DNA of 64,000 bases from an uncultured Stenotrophomonas sp. (lineage in GTDB: Bacteria > Pseudomonadota > Gammaproteobacteria > Xanthomonadales > Xanthomonadaceae), in the NCBI RefSeq assembly GCF_913778665.1, contig NZ_CAJYVQ010000011.1, positions 310,001 to 374,000 of the forward strand. Direction: 5' to 3'. Below, piece by piece: positions 7,593 through 17,000 of this stretch. Below the pieces are notes generated by a model. The model made no database searches. It worked only from the letters and a program-made list of their open reading frames with translations, and had not been told where the DNA came from. The position numbers and the translations under genes are program-made. How positions within the stretch are numbered: position 1 is the stretch's first letter; each line of letters starts with the position of its first letter.

Positions 7593-8419
7593 ACCTCGGT
7601 GGTGGTGGCAAAGCGCGCGTCGGTGAAGCCGGCGCAGGCGCCGATCGAACGTGACTCGCCCCAGACCACGCCCGGCGACTGCAACGGCAGGCCGACCAGG
7701 TTGCCCTCGGCATCGGCCGGGGCGATGTGGGTGACCGGCGCGACCGCAGCGATCAGCGCCTTCTGGAATTCGGCCTGCGGATCCTCGCTGTTGCCGATCA
7801 CGTAGAAGCCGTCGGGAATGGTGTCGCGCTCGAACGGCTTGCCGTCGCGGGCACAGCGTGCCGGGTCGAACTCGTGCAGATCGCTGTCGGTGGTCTCGTG
7901 CAAGTCCAGGTGCACCAGCAGGTTCGGCTTGCGCTCGGCCACCCAGACCATCAGCGCGGCCGCCTCCTCGATCTGGCCGCCGTCACGGAAGCTGCGGTTC
8001 GGATCGATGGCATCTGGGTTCCAGCGCTGGATGCGCTCGTAGCCCCAAGGGCTGACGCACGGCGCCACGATCAGGTTCAGCCGGCCCAGGTAACGCTCAG
8101 CCTGCTGTTCCAGGAACTGCAGGGCACCGTGCACACCGCTGGTCTCGTAGCCATGCACGCCACCGGTGATCAGCGCGGTCGGCAGCGCCGGGTTCCAGTC
8201 GTGGTTGACCACGGCGAACAACGGATAGTGGTCCGGCGCATAGTCCAGCTGGCCGTACTGGATCACGTCGAAGATGCTGTCGTCCAGGCGCTCAAGCGCG
8301 GCCACCACGTCATCCTGGTAGCTGCGCTGGCGCTGCTGGCGGGCCCGCCACTGTGCACGTTCCGCGTCGCCCCAGGGCTGTCCGGGGGTACCGATCGGGT
8401 AGAACTGCGCAACAGTCAT
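7496..8419 (-). CDS. M14-family zinc carboxypeptidase / succinylglutamate desuccinylase-like protein
   Basis: The 307-residue protein belongs to the M14 peptidase family, in the branch with succinylglutamate desuccinylase/aspartoacylase. The first zinc-ligand motif is GGVHGYETSG (HxxE), the third ligand is the His in HLDLHETTDSD, and the probable catalytic Glu is in TTEVYPDSP. No signal peptide is seen, so it is probably cytoplasmic. The substrate is unknown. A paralogue of almost the same length lies at 48369-49289. ATG 8419 is chosen by alignment to that paralogue. The 3' end overlaps the extended eptA tail on the other strand. Confidence 0.88.
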   Translation of the reverse strand: MTVAQFYPIGTPGQPWGDAERAQWRARQQRQRSYQDDVVAALERLDDSIFDVIQYGQLDYAPDHYPLFAVVNHDWNPALPTALITGGVHGYETSGVHGALQFLEQQAERYLGRLNLIVAPCVSPWGYERIQRWNPDAIDPNRSFRDGGQIEEAAALMVWVAERKPNLLVHLDLHETTDSDLHEFDPARCARDGKPFERDTIPDGFYVIGNSEDPQAEFQKALIAAVAPVTHIAPADAEGNLVGLPLQSPGVVWGESRSIGACAGFTDARFATTTEVYPDSPRTSPQECNDAQVAAVCAGLDFALAAQ

Positions 8420-8563
8420 GGGGAACTCCAAGGGTCGAACGATGGGTGCAGCCGGGCATTCTAAGCCTTGTCGCGCCTGCGGGCGCCCCCGCCCCGCCCT
8501 CGCCTTCATCCAGCCAGGGTCATCTGGTTGTAAAATCAACGGTTTTTGGCCCCTCACCCCTTG

Positions 8564-9217
8564 ATGGCGAACGCAGCGCAGCCGGTCCCGGATGGACCGG
8601 AGTTCCTCCGCCTGCTCGCCCGTCTCAGCGACGGCGCGATGCCGGCCACCAGTCCCGCCCTGACCGATCGCCTCGGCCAGTGGGTGGACTGGAGCCGCGC
8701 CGTGGCCCTGTCCGGGGCGCTCGGCGGGCGCCCGCCCGAGGCGGGTGAGGCCACCGAAGCGGTCGAGGATGTGCTGGCCGACTGCGCCCAGGCGCACGCC
8801 AGCCTGCTGGCCTCGATCGGCGAGGATGCCGAGGCCGAGCGCCTGCTCGACCTGGCGGAAGCCGCCGCTGCGCCCAACTTTGCCTCGCTGCGCCAGCGCT
8901 ACCGGGTGCTGCAGCAGGCCATCCAGACCGCCACCGGGCGCCTGCGCGGACGCCTGCGCGACCAGTTGGTACAGGCGTCGCCGGAACTGGCGCGGCTGGC
9001 CGAGGTCGATGCGGTGATGGAGCAGACCCTCACCCCGCGCGAGCACAGCTTGCTGGCCACTGCGCCGGCGGTGCTCGGCGCCCGTTTTGAACGCGTGTAC
9101 GGCCAGCCCGGCTGGCGCGCGGCCTTCCGCCATGACATGCGCACGCTGCTGCTCGCCGAGCTGCAGCTGCGCTTCCACCCGATCGAAGGGCTGCAAAACG
9201 CCCTGCGCTCCTACTGA
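8564..9217 (+). CDS. DUF3348 protein, first gene of a MotA/MotB-like motor operon
   Basis: The 217-residue protein is soluble, helical and Ala/Leu/Arg-rich, without signal peptide or membrane segment. Landmarks are PEFLRLLARLS near the N-terminus and FRHDMRTLLLAELQLRFHPI near the C-terminus, which fit DUF3348. Its function is unknown. It is followed after 10 bases by the DUF802 gene, then by a MotB/OmpA-like gene and a DUF2894 gene, an order known from xanthomonads and Burkholderia relatives. The C-terminal motif may recruit it to the motor complex, but this is inference. ATG 8564 is preferred; in-frame TTG codons at 8546 and 8561 are alternatives. Confidence 0.82.
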   Translation: MANAAQPVPDGPEFLRLLARLSDGAMPATSPALTDRLGQWVDWSRAVALSGALGGRPPEAGEATEAVEDVLADCAQAHASLLASIGEDAEAERLLDLAEAAAAPNFASLRQRYRVLQQAIQTATGRLRGRLRDQLVQASPELARLAEVDAVMEQTLTPREHSLLATAPAVLGARFERVYGQPGWRAAFRHDMRTLLLAELQLRFHPIEGLQNALRSY

Positions 9218-9227
9218 CCGGAACACC

Positions 9228-11492
9228 ATGTCCAGAACTGCTTTCCATGTCGTAGTCTTCCTTGTCGGCCTGCTGGCCGTGTGCTGGATCGGCATTGGCT
9301 ATGTGTCGGTGCATCCACTGGGTGCGGCGGTGGCGGCGATCATCGCGGCCTGCTACATCGCCGGCGGCGTGGAGTTGTACCGCTATCGCCAGGCCAGCAA
9401 CGGCCTGCGCAGTGCACTGAGCGACCTGTCCGCCGCCAGCGAGCAGCTCGCCCCTTGGCTGGAGCGCGTGCCGGTGAGCCTGCGCAACGCCGTGCGCCTG
9501 CGGGTGGAAGGTGAGCGAACCGCCCTGCCCGCACCGGTGCTGACCCCGTATCTGGTCGGCCTGCTGGTGCTGCTGGGCATGCTCGGCACCCTGCTGGGCA
9601 TGATGGATACCCTGCGCGGCACCGGCCTTGCCCTGCAGAGCGCGACCGACATGGCCGCCATCCGTGGCTCGCTGGCCTCGCCGGTGCAGGGCCTGGCGGT
9701 GGCATTCGGCACCTCGATTGCAGGTGTCGCCAGCTCGGCCATGCTCGGCCTGCTGGCCGCCCTGTTGCGCCGCGACCGCCTGCAGGGCGTGCAGCAGCTG
9801 GACCGTGCCATTGCCGGCGACCTGCACCCGTACTCGCAGGCCTGGCAGCGTGCCGAATCGCTGCGCCTGTTGCAGGCGCAGTCCGCCGCCCTGCCGGCGC
9901 TGGTCGACCGCCTGCAGGCGATGACCCAGACCTTTGAACAGCACAGCACGGCCGCCAACGAGCGCCTGCTCGCCGGCCAGGCCGAGTTCCTGACCCAGAG
10001 CCAGGCGCTGCAGGAACGCCTGGCGCTGTCGTTGCAACAGTCGCTGCGCGAAGGTGCCGAAGCCAGCGCCGCCGCCATCGGTGGTGCGCTGCAGCCGATG
10101 GCCGAGACCACGCTGGCCGGCCTCGCCCGTCACGGCGAGGCACTGCACACCCGTGTCGAGCAGGCGGTGCAGCAGCAGCTGGCCGGCCTCAGCGACGGCT
10201 TCGAGCGCAGCCGCGTTGCGACCGAAGCGAGCTGGGCCAAGGTAGTGGGTGAACAGAGCCAGGCACAGCAGGCACTGGTGCACGATCTGCGCCAGCACCT
10301 GCAGGCGTTCAGTGATGGCCAGGGCACGCAGGCCGAAGCGCTGGTCGCGCGCATCGGCGAGCGCCTGCAGGCCGATGCACAGGGCAATGCAGACGCATGG
10401 CGCACTGCCGCCGAGCAGCAGCAGGCCCTGAACAGCGCGCTGGTCGAACGCCAGCAGCAGGCGCTGCTGGCGGCCGGACAGCAGCTGGACCAGCACGCGC
10501 AGGTGTTGCTGCAGGCACTGGAGCAGCGCCACAGCGCCAGCCAGTCGCTGATGCAGGACCACGAACGGCAGCGCTCGCAGGACTGGCAGGCCGCTCAAGC
10601 CGCCGCTGCAACCGCGCACGCCGAACTGCAGGCCAGCCTCGACAACCGTGAGCAGCAGCGCCAGGCGCGCTGGGACGCGGTCAGCGCCGAGCTGCAGCAG
10701 GCGCATGCCACGCTGCAGGCGCAGCTGCAGGCCGGCGACGAACAGCGCCTGCAGCGGTGGAGCGATGCCTTGCAGCATGTTTCCAGCGACCTGGCCGAGC
10801 GCCTGCAGGCCACAGGCGAGCGCCTGGCTGCGCAGCAGCAGCAGGTCTGCGACACGCTGGCGGCGACCGCACAGCAGATCGGCGAGAACGGTCGTGCGCA
10901 GGCCAGCGCCACACTGGCCGAAGTGTCGACGCTGCTGCAGACCGCCGCCGCCGCGCCAAAGGCCGCTGCCGACGTCATCAACGAGCTGCGCGGCACGCTC
11001 TCTGAAAGCCTCGTGCGCGACAACGCGATGCTGGTAGAACGCGGTCGGCTGCTGGCCACCGTGCAGACCCTGCTCGATGCGGTCAACCATGCGTCGCACG
11101 AACAGCGCACCGCCGTCGACGCGCTGGTCGGTGGCTCGGCCGAGTTGCTGGAACGCGTCGGCAACCGCTTCACCGACCATATCGCTGCCGAGACCGGCAA
11201 GCTGGACGGCATCGCCGCCGCACTCAACGGCAGCGCTGCCGAAGTGGGCCAGCTGGCCGGCACCTTCGGCGAAGCGGTCGCGCAGTTCGGCGCCACCGCC
11301 ACCGCGCTGTCCGGCCGCCTGGAACAGATCGGCGGCGCGCTGGATGCCTCGCTGGCGCGCAGCGATGAACAGCTGGCCTACTACGTGGCGCAAGCGCGCG
11401 AGGTGGTCGACCTCAGCCTGCTGTCGCAGAAGCAGGTGATGGAAGAACTGCAGCAGCTGGCCGCGCGCCGCGGCAAGAGCGGCAACGCATGA
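9228..11492 (+). CDS. DUF802 membrane protein: MotA/ExbB/ZorA-like stator with long coiled-coil tail
   Basis: The 754-residue protein has four hydrophobic segments near residues 7-25, 31-47, 106-126 and 155-180. The last two read YLVGLLVLLGMLGTLLGMM and GLAVAFGTSIAGVASSAML, the pattern of the pore helices in MotA, TolQ, ExbB and ZorA. Residues from about 185 to 740 form an Ala/Gln/Leu/Glu-rich tail with heptad-like spacing and no further membrane segments, so a very long cytoplasmic coiled coil is likely. The next gene encodes the matching MotB-like subunit and overlaps this one by 4 bases (ATGA). Proteins annotated DUF802 have no assigned function. The ion-driven motor role is inferred from the two subunits together. 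Confidence 0.85.
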   Translation: MSRTAFHVVVFLVGLLAVCWIGIGYVSVHPLGAAVAAIIAACYIAGGVELYRYRQASNGLRSALSDLSAASEQLAPWLERVPVSLRNAVRLRVEGERTALPAPVLTPYLVGLLVLLGMLGTLLGMMDTLRGTGLALQSATDMAAIRGSLASPVQGLAVAFGTSIAGVASSAMLGLLAALLRRDRLQGVQQLDRAIAGDLHPYSQAWQRAESLRLLQAQSAALPALVDRLQAMTQTFEQHSTAANERLLAGQAEFLTQSQALQERLALSLQQSLREGAEASAAAIGGALQPMAETTLAGLARHGEALHTRVEQAVQQQLAGLSDGFERSRVATEASWAKVVGEQSQAQQALVHDLRQHLQAFSDGQGTQAEALVARIGERLQADAQGNADAWRTAAEQQQALNSALVERQQQALLAAGQQLDQHAQVLLQALEQRHSASQSLMQDHERQRSQDWQAAQAAAATAHAELQASLDNREQQRQARWDAVSAELQQAHATLQAQLQAGDEQRLQRWSDALQHVSSDLAERLQATGERLAAQQQQVCDTLAATAQQIGENGRAQASATLAEVSTLLQTAAAAPKAAADVINELRGTLSESLVRDNAMLVERGRLLATVQTLLDAVNHASHEQRTAVDALVGGSAELLERVGNRFTDHIAAETGKLDGIAAALNGSAAEVGQLAGTFGEAVAQFGATATALSGRLEQIGGALDASLARSDEQLAYYVAQAREVVDLSLLSQKQVMEELQQLAARRGKSGNA

Positions 11493-12127
11493 GCGACGAG
11501 CTGGAGGTCGATGGCGGCTCGCACGCCCCGATCTGGGCCGCCTTCGGCGACCTGATGTCGGTGCTGCTGGGCGCATTCGTGCTGATCCTGGTCGGCGTGG
11601 TCGCGGTGCAGCTGGAGCTGTCGCAGCGGCTGGACCAGGAAGTGAAACAGCGTCAGGCCGAGGCCAAGCGCCTGCAGACGCTGGAACAGGCGTTGGCTGG
11701 ACCGCTGGCGGCCGGCCGCGTGACGTTGGTGGATGGCCGCATCGGCATCAGCGGCAGCGTGCTGTTCGCGCTCAACTCCGACCAGCTGCAGCCGGAAGGC
11801 CAGGAGCTGCTGCGCAGCCTGGCCGCGCCGCTGGCCGCCTACCTGGGCAGTCGCGAAGAAATCCTCATGGTCAGTGGTTTCACCGATGACGCGCCGGTGC
11901 GCGAAGGCAATCGCCGCTTTGCCGACAACTGGGAGCTGTCCGCGCAGCGTTCGCTGACCGTGACCCGCACCCTGATCGCCGATGGCGTACCGGCTGGCGC
12001 CGTGTTTGCCGCCGCGTTCGGCAGCGAGCAGCCGGTCAGTTCCAATGCCAATGAGGAAGGCCGCGCACGTAACCGTCGCGTCGAGATCGCCCCGATCCCC
12101 AAGCCCAAGGTGCCGGATGCCAAATAA
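11489..12127 (+). CDS. MotB/ZorB-like OmpA-family stator subunit
   Basis: The 212-residue protein has one N-terminal membrane segment, WAAFGDLMSVLLGAFVLILV (residues 16-35). Asp21 sits exactly where MotB, ExbD/TolR and ZorB carry the proton-binding aspartate. A short coiled coil follows (residues 40-70), then a C-terminal OmpA-like peptidoglycan-binding domain: FALNSDQLQPEGQELL, VSGFTDDAPV, NWELSAQRS and NEEGRARNRRVEI. It is translationally coupled to the DUF802 gene before it and overlaps the DUF2894 gene after it by 11 bases. The two membrane proteins should form a 5:2-type motor anchored to the cell wall. What it drives is unknown. Confidence 0.88.
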   Translation: MSDELEVDGGSHAPIWAAFGDLMSVLLGAFVLILVGVVAVQLELSQRLDQEVKQRQAEAKRLQTLEQALAGPLAAGRVTLVDGRIGISGSVLFALNSDQLQPEGQELLRSLAAPLAAYLGSREEILMVSGFTDDAPVREGNRRFADNWELSAQRSLTVTRTLIADGVPAGAVFAAAFGSEQPVSSNANEEGRARNRRVEIAPIPKPKVPDAK

Positions 12128-12494
12128 GCCACCCGCCCTGGAAGGATTGCGCGCCCTGGTGCGTGACCTCGATGCAGGGTCGCGCTCGCTGCCGCATTAC
12201 CCGCAGGTGCCGATGCTGCAGCAGGTGCAGCGCGAATGGTCGGAGCTGCGCAGCGAACTGCAGGTGCGCCGCTCGCTGCGCGCCGAGGCCCCCGCCGATG
12301 GCGGCCCCCTGAACTCGGCGGTGCTGGTGCAACGCATGCTCGACATGATGCAGGCAACCAGCCCCGGCTACCTGCGCCATTTCATCGACTACGTGGACAC
12401 CCTGTCCTGGCTGCAGGCACTGCAGGATGGTGGCGCCAGCGGTACGGATGCCGCGAAACCGAAGCGCACGCGCAAGCCGCGCAACGCGGGTTGA
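12117..12494 (+). CDS. DUF2894 protein, last gene of the motor operon
   Basis: The 125-residue soluble protein fits DUF2894. It carries the conserved block SPGYLRHFIDYVDTLSWLQ (about residues 80-98) and ends in a basic tail (KPKRTRKPRNAG). There is no signal peptide or membrane segment. Its start overlaps the MotB-like gene by 11 bases, so the two are coupled. The basic tail could bind nucleic acid or acidic lipid heads, but nothing in the sequence decides this. Its invariable association with DUF802 genes is remembered family knowledge. Confidence 0.8.
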   Translation: MPNKPPALEGLRALVRDLDAGSRSLPHYPQVPMLQQVQREWSELRSELQVRRSLRAEAPADGGPLNSAVLVQRMLDMMQATSPGYLRHFIDYVDTLSWLQALQDGGASGTDAAKPKRTRKPRNAG

Positions 12495-12506
12495 TCGCAC
12501 ATTGAC

Positions 12507-12578
12507 GCCGACCTCGTTCGGCGCTCCTGGACAGGCAATCCTGTTCCGCGCTCCTGGTAGAAGCCAACTTTGGTTGGC
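12507..12578. repeat. Three small tandem hairpins, REP-like
   Basis: Three short inverted repeats follow one another: GCCGA/TCGGC, ACAGG/CCTGT and GCCAA/TTGGC. Each is followed by a GCGCTC-type tail. They lie just after the motor operon and resemble decayed palindromic extragenic repeats. They may act as an mRNA 3' end structure. Confidence 0.45.
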
Positions 12579-12738
12579 GCTCATCGACTCCCCGCAGCGC
12601 TGCTGTCCAATCGCTACCGCGAGCCCACCACGTCATTGGTTGACCAACTTGAACAGCGTGAGGCGACCGTCATTGGCGTCGAATGACCAGTTCCCCAGTG
12701 TTTGACTGCCCCATTGCACTCGAATTCAATCTCAGCAA

Positions 12739-13299
12739 ATGCAGCTTTCAGTAGAAGCCAGACTTCTCAAGCTCCGCGCGGATCTCAACGAAGCCGAGAT
12801 GTACCTTGGCCCTCCGATTGGACGTCCTGACATCGAGGCACTCCAGAGCTCGGCGCTTTCTACGCCAGGCACCGTCCTGCCAGAGTCCTATCTGGGCTTT
12901 CTTTCACGCCACGATGGCCTGGCAGCAGCAGGAGTCTTCCTCTGCTCGAGCGCTTCACGCTCATACTGCGATGGCGGATCAGCGCTTGCCCTGGTGGGAA
13001 TGAACCTTCTCGCTGGCGGCCAAGGATCCCTGGGCGGCTGTGTAGAGATCGGAGAGAGCGATATGGATTGCTACGTCTTTGAATTCGCAACAGGCCGGTA
13101 CCAGGTCCGTGACAAAGTAGCGTTCGATAAGGTCTACCAAGAATTCACTTCATTGGATGGCCTACTCGGCCACATCATCAGTCTGATCGAACAGCATTGC
13201 TGGACAAACAGATTCAAGAATGCCCATGCCACGACGGGTTGGCATTCACAGCTGCACCAGCTGCCTTCTGAATCAGCCGAGTCATGGGTCCGGCTCTGA
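12739..13299 (+). CDS. Orphan SUKH (SMI1/KNR4, YrhA)-like protein
   Basis: The 186-residue protein shows the SMI1/KNR4 pattern: a start helix, GPPIGRPDIEALQ, then LPESYLGFLSRHDGLAAAG and later VFEFATGRYQVRD. Proteins of this superfamily often act as immunity proteins against polymorphic toxins, but many are orphans with other roles. No toxin gene is adjacent: upstream is the motor operon and downstream the convergent entA, 6 bases from its stop. Base composition and codon use are visibly less GC-rich than in the neighbours, which suggests acquisition by transfer. The last 30 residues look less conserved and may be an extension. Confidence 0.65.
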   Translation: MQLSVEARLLKLRADLNEAEMYLGPPIGRPDIEALQSSALSTPGTVLPESYLGFLSRHDGLAAAGVFLCSSASRSYCDGGSALALVGMNLLAGGQGSLGGCVEIGESDMDCYVFEFATGRYQVRDKVAFDKVYQEFTSLDGLLGHIISLIEQHCWTNRFKNAHATTGWHSQLHQLPSESAESWVRL

Positions 13300-13305
13300 G
13301 GAAGC

Positions 13306-14064
13306 TCAGCCGCGCAGGGTGGCGCCGCCGTCGACATACAGATCGCTCATCGCCACGTGCCCGGCTTGCTCGGAGAGCAGGAACATCACCGAATGGGCGA
13401 TATCCTCCGGGGTGGCGAGTTTGCGCAGTGGGATGCCGGCTTTGTAGGTCTCCAGGCTGCCGGCGATCACCCGCTCGGCACCGTGCTCGTCCTGCCACAT
13501 GCCGGTCTGCATCGGGGTCAACGTCGAGCCCGGGGCGACGATGTTGCAGCGGATGCCCAGCGGCGCCAGTTCCAGCCCGAGGCAGCGGGTGAACATGGTG
13601 GCGGCGGCCTTGGATGCCGCATAGGCGGCCATGCCGTGCCGCGGCACGCCGGCCGCATTCGAGCTGACGGTAACGATCGCGCCCCGCCGGCGCGGCGACA
13701 TCACCCGCGCCAGGGCACGCCCGACATGGAACACACCGTCGGTGTTCACCGCGAACACCCGCCGCCAGTCGTCATCGCCGGTCTCGGTCACGCCGCCCAC
13801 ATGCAGCACACCGGCCACGCTGGCGGACAGCATGATCGGCCCGATGCTGCACTCGACCTGATCCACCAAGCCGTCCACGGCGGCACTGTCGGTCACGTCG
13901 AGCGCAAAGGTGTGCACACGCACATCTGCCGTAACAGGCGCCTCGCGATCGGTCGCCACTACGGTGCAACCGGCCTCGGCCAGCAACCGTACCAGTGCCT
14001 TGCCGATGCCGCCGGCAGCGCCAGTCACCAGTGCCACGCGGCCTTCAAACCCGGTCAACTGCAT
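13306..14064 (-). CDS. entA: 2,3-dihydro-2,3-dihydroxybenzoate dehydrogenase EntA
   Basis: EntA oxidises 2,3-dihydro-2,3-dihydroxybenzoate to 2,3-dihydroxybenzoate with NAD+, giving the catechol unit of the siderophore. The 252-residue protein is a classical short-chain dehydrogenase. The cofactor motif is [12 protein letters not shown]; the catalytic residues are Ser in VSSNAAG and Tyr/Lys in YAASK. The start at 14064 overlaps the end of the NRPS gene by 10 bases, so it is the last gene of the overlapping operon. The assignment rests both on the sequence and on this context, since short-chain dehydrogenases are hard to tell apart by sequence alone. Confidence 0.92.
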   Translation of the reverse strand: MQLTGFEGRVALVTGAAGGIGKALVRLLAEAGCTVVATDREAPVTADVRVHTFALDVTDSAAVDGLVDQVECSIGPIMLSASVAGVLHVGGVTETGDDDWRRVFAVNTDGVFHVGRALARVMSPRRRGAIVTVSSNAAGVPRHGMAAYAASKAAATMFTRCLGLELAPLGIRCNIVAPGSTLTPMQTGMWQDEHGAERVIAGSLETYKAGIPLRKLATPEDIAHSVMFLLSEQAGHVAMSDLYVDGGATLRG

Positions 14065-17000
14065 GTTGCGATCTCCTGTTGTTCGTCCCATTGGCGCAAC
14101 CGCGCCGACAACCACGGCGCCAGCTGTGCCACCGCATCGCGTCCGGTCAGCTCTGCGTGCAGGAACGGCAGCTCCAACGACTGCACCCTCCGCGCATGCG
14201 CCCGCCACAACGCCGACTGCAGCTGCGGCCGTGCCTGATGATCGCGGCCAGCGCGGACGTGCACCAGCGTGCCGTCGAACGGCTGGTGAATGTGTTCGCG
14301 GATCAGTCGGTTGGTGCCGGTCACCGCGCGCACCACGCCGTCCAGCACCACATCCGGCAGACTGCCGAGCGCACTGCCGCCGCGACGCAGGAAGCCAAGA
14401 ATGCGCTCACGGCTGTCCAGTTCCGGATGTGCGTCCGGGTCATGGCCGGCAATCGCCAGCAGTGCGCGCAATGCGGCGATGGCATCGGGCTCCGGCTCGG
14501 CCCGCCAGCACTCGCTGGGATAGGCATCCAGCAGTACCAGCTCGCCGACCTCGCGCCCGATCTCATGCAGGCGTACCGCCATCGCCTGCGCGAGGATGCC
14601 CCCCACCGACCAGCCCAGCAGGTGCACCGGCCCCTTCGGCTGTAGTGCGACCACCCGCTGCACGTAATCATTGGCCATTGCCTCGATACTGGACGGCAAC
14701 GGCTGCTTCGGATCGAGTGCCGGCGACTGCAGGCCATGGACCGCACGGGCCGGCTGCAATGCCCGGGCCAGGGCGCGGTAGTTCCAGGCAATGCCACCGG
14801 CCGGGTGCAGCACGAACAGCGGCATCGTATCGGCCTCGGGCGCGGCCAATGCGATCACCGGGCCCAATGCGTGATCAGCCAGCGCAGGCGGCTCAGCGAT
14901 GCGTCCCGCCAGCGCAGCCACCGTGGGCTGTGCGAACAGCGCACCCAGGCCGAGATCGCAGCGCCAGCGCTGCTCAATGGCCAGCAGCAGGTGCACCGCA
15001 GACAGCGAATCGCCGCCCAGGCTGAAGAAATCGGCGTCGGCCGCCACCGGCGCTTCACGCCCGAGTGCCTGGGCAAACAGCAACGCCAGCTCCTGTTCCA
15101 ACGGCGTGCGCGGCGCCAAGCCGGCAACTTCACGTTGGGCTGGCTTCGGCAACGCGTTGCGGTCGAGCTTGCCATTGGCAGTCACCGGCCAGTGCTCCAC
15201 ACCGACAAACGCCGAGGGCACCATGTAGTCCGGCACGCGCGTGGCCAAGTGGCTGCGCAGCAGCACAGCATCGGCAAGCGCGGTTGGCACATAGGCGACC
15301 AGCCGGGCATCGCCGGGCGCGTCCTGGCGCAGCAGCACCTCCACCCGCTCCATACCGGGCAGTTCGCGCAGTGCCACCTCGATCTCGCCCAGTTCGATGC
15401 GCAGGCCACGCAGTTTCACCTGATGGTCGCTGCGGCCCAGGTATTCGACCGCGCCATCGCCACGCCAGCGCGCCACGTCACCGGTGCGATAGATGCGCTC
15501 GCCAGGCAGGAACGGGTCGGCAAGGAAACGCTCGGCGGTCAGGTCATCGCGACCCAGGTAGCCACGCGCCAGCTGCACGCCACCGAGGTAGAGATCGCCT
15601 GCCACGCCCACCGGCAGCGGCTGCATCCGCGCGTCCAGCACGTACAGGCGGGTGTTCCAGACCGGGAAGCCGATCGGCACCGGTCGCGAGCGATCCTGCG
15701 CCGGGGCGGGCCAGTAGCTCACGTCCACTGCCGCTTCGGTCGGGCCATACAGGTTGTGCAGGTCGGCGTGCACGCGCGCGTGGAAGCGATCGCGCAACGC
15801 TGCATCCAGCGCCTCGCCACTGGTGAACACCCGTCGCAGCTGCAGGCCTTCGGAGGCCGGTGAAGCAAGGAAGGCATCAAGCATCGACGGCACGAAATGC
15901 ACCGTGGTGATGCCATGCTCGCGGATCAGCCGCGCCAGTTCGGTGGGGTCGCGATGCGTGTCCGGCCCGGCGACCACCAGCGTGGCCCCGCACAGCAGCG
16001 GCAGGAAAAACTCCCAGACCGAGACATCGAAGGTGGCCGGGGTCTTCTGCAGCACGCAGTCATCTGCCTTGAATCCATAGTGCTCGCGCATCCACAGCAG
16101 GCGGTTGACGATGGCGCGGTGTTCGATGACCACGCCCTTGGGTTCCCCGGTCGAGCCGGAGGTATAGATCACGTAGGCCGCATCGTCAGGTGCAGGATCG
16201 GCCCACGGTGCGGCAAAGCTCAGCGCAGTCCACTGCTCCGGCGCAAGCACCGGCACATCGGCCACGCGCGCCGAGACGTCCGCCGCAGCCAGTACGCACA
16301 CCGGCTGTGCAGAGGCGAGAATACGCGCCAGGCGCTCGTCCGGATGGGCAAGGTCCAACGGCAGGTAGGCGGCCCCGGCACGCAGCACCGCGACCAGCGC
16401 GACCACCAGCTCCCGCGAGCGCGGCAATGCCACCGCCACCACGCTGCCCGGGCCGACCCCCATCGCACGCAGCTGTGCGGCCAGTGCGAAACTGCGCGCT
16501 TCCAGTGTTGCGTAGTCCAGCGTGGAGACACCGAAGACCAGCGCGGGTGCGTGCGGATCACGGTCCATGCCCTGCTGCAGCAGCTCGACCAACGTGGTCG
16601 GTGGCACCGCATGCGCGGTGGCATTGAAAGCATGCACCACCTGCTGCGCTTCTTCGACAGTGGCCAGCGGCACGGCCGCGATGTCTTCAGCCTGCAGTGC
16701 CGCCGACACGAAATGCAGCAACCGCGTCGCGTGCGCCTGCACATCCTCGCGACTGTACAGCGCGGGGTTGGCCTCGATCTCCAGATCCAGCAGGCTCTGG
16801 CCATCACCACGGAAGCCCAGCGTCAGGTCATCCACCGGCCCGGTGCACAGCACCTCCAGCGTCGCCTGCACGCCCGTCAGCGCCAGCGGCTTGTAGAACG
16901 GCTGCACATTCACCAGCGGGCCGTGCAGGCGCTGCTGCGCGCCCACCAGGCCCAGGTCCCGGCGCAGCTGCTCGCCGCGGTAGCGGCCGTGCTTGCGGCC

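Noticed and set aside
9030..11576. Very long minus-strand frame opposite the DUF802 gene
   Set aside because: It is an open antisense frame caused by high GC and the Gln/Ala-rich code on the other strand; no start signal or domain.
8564..12494. Zorya anti-phage system
   Set aside because: The membrane motor resembles ZorAB, but no ZorC, ZorD or ZorE gene is present, and this four-gene set is common on chromosomes of xanthomonads and Burkholderia relatives.
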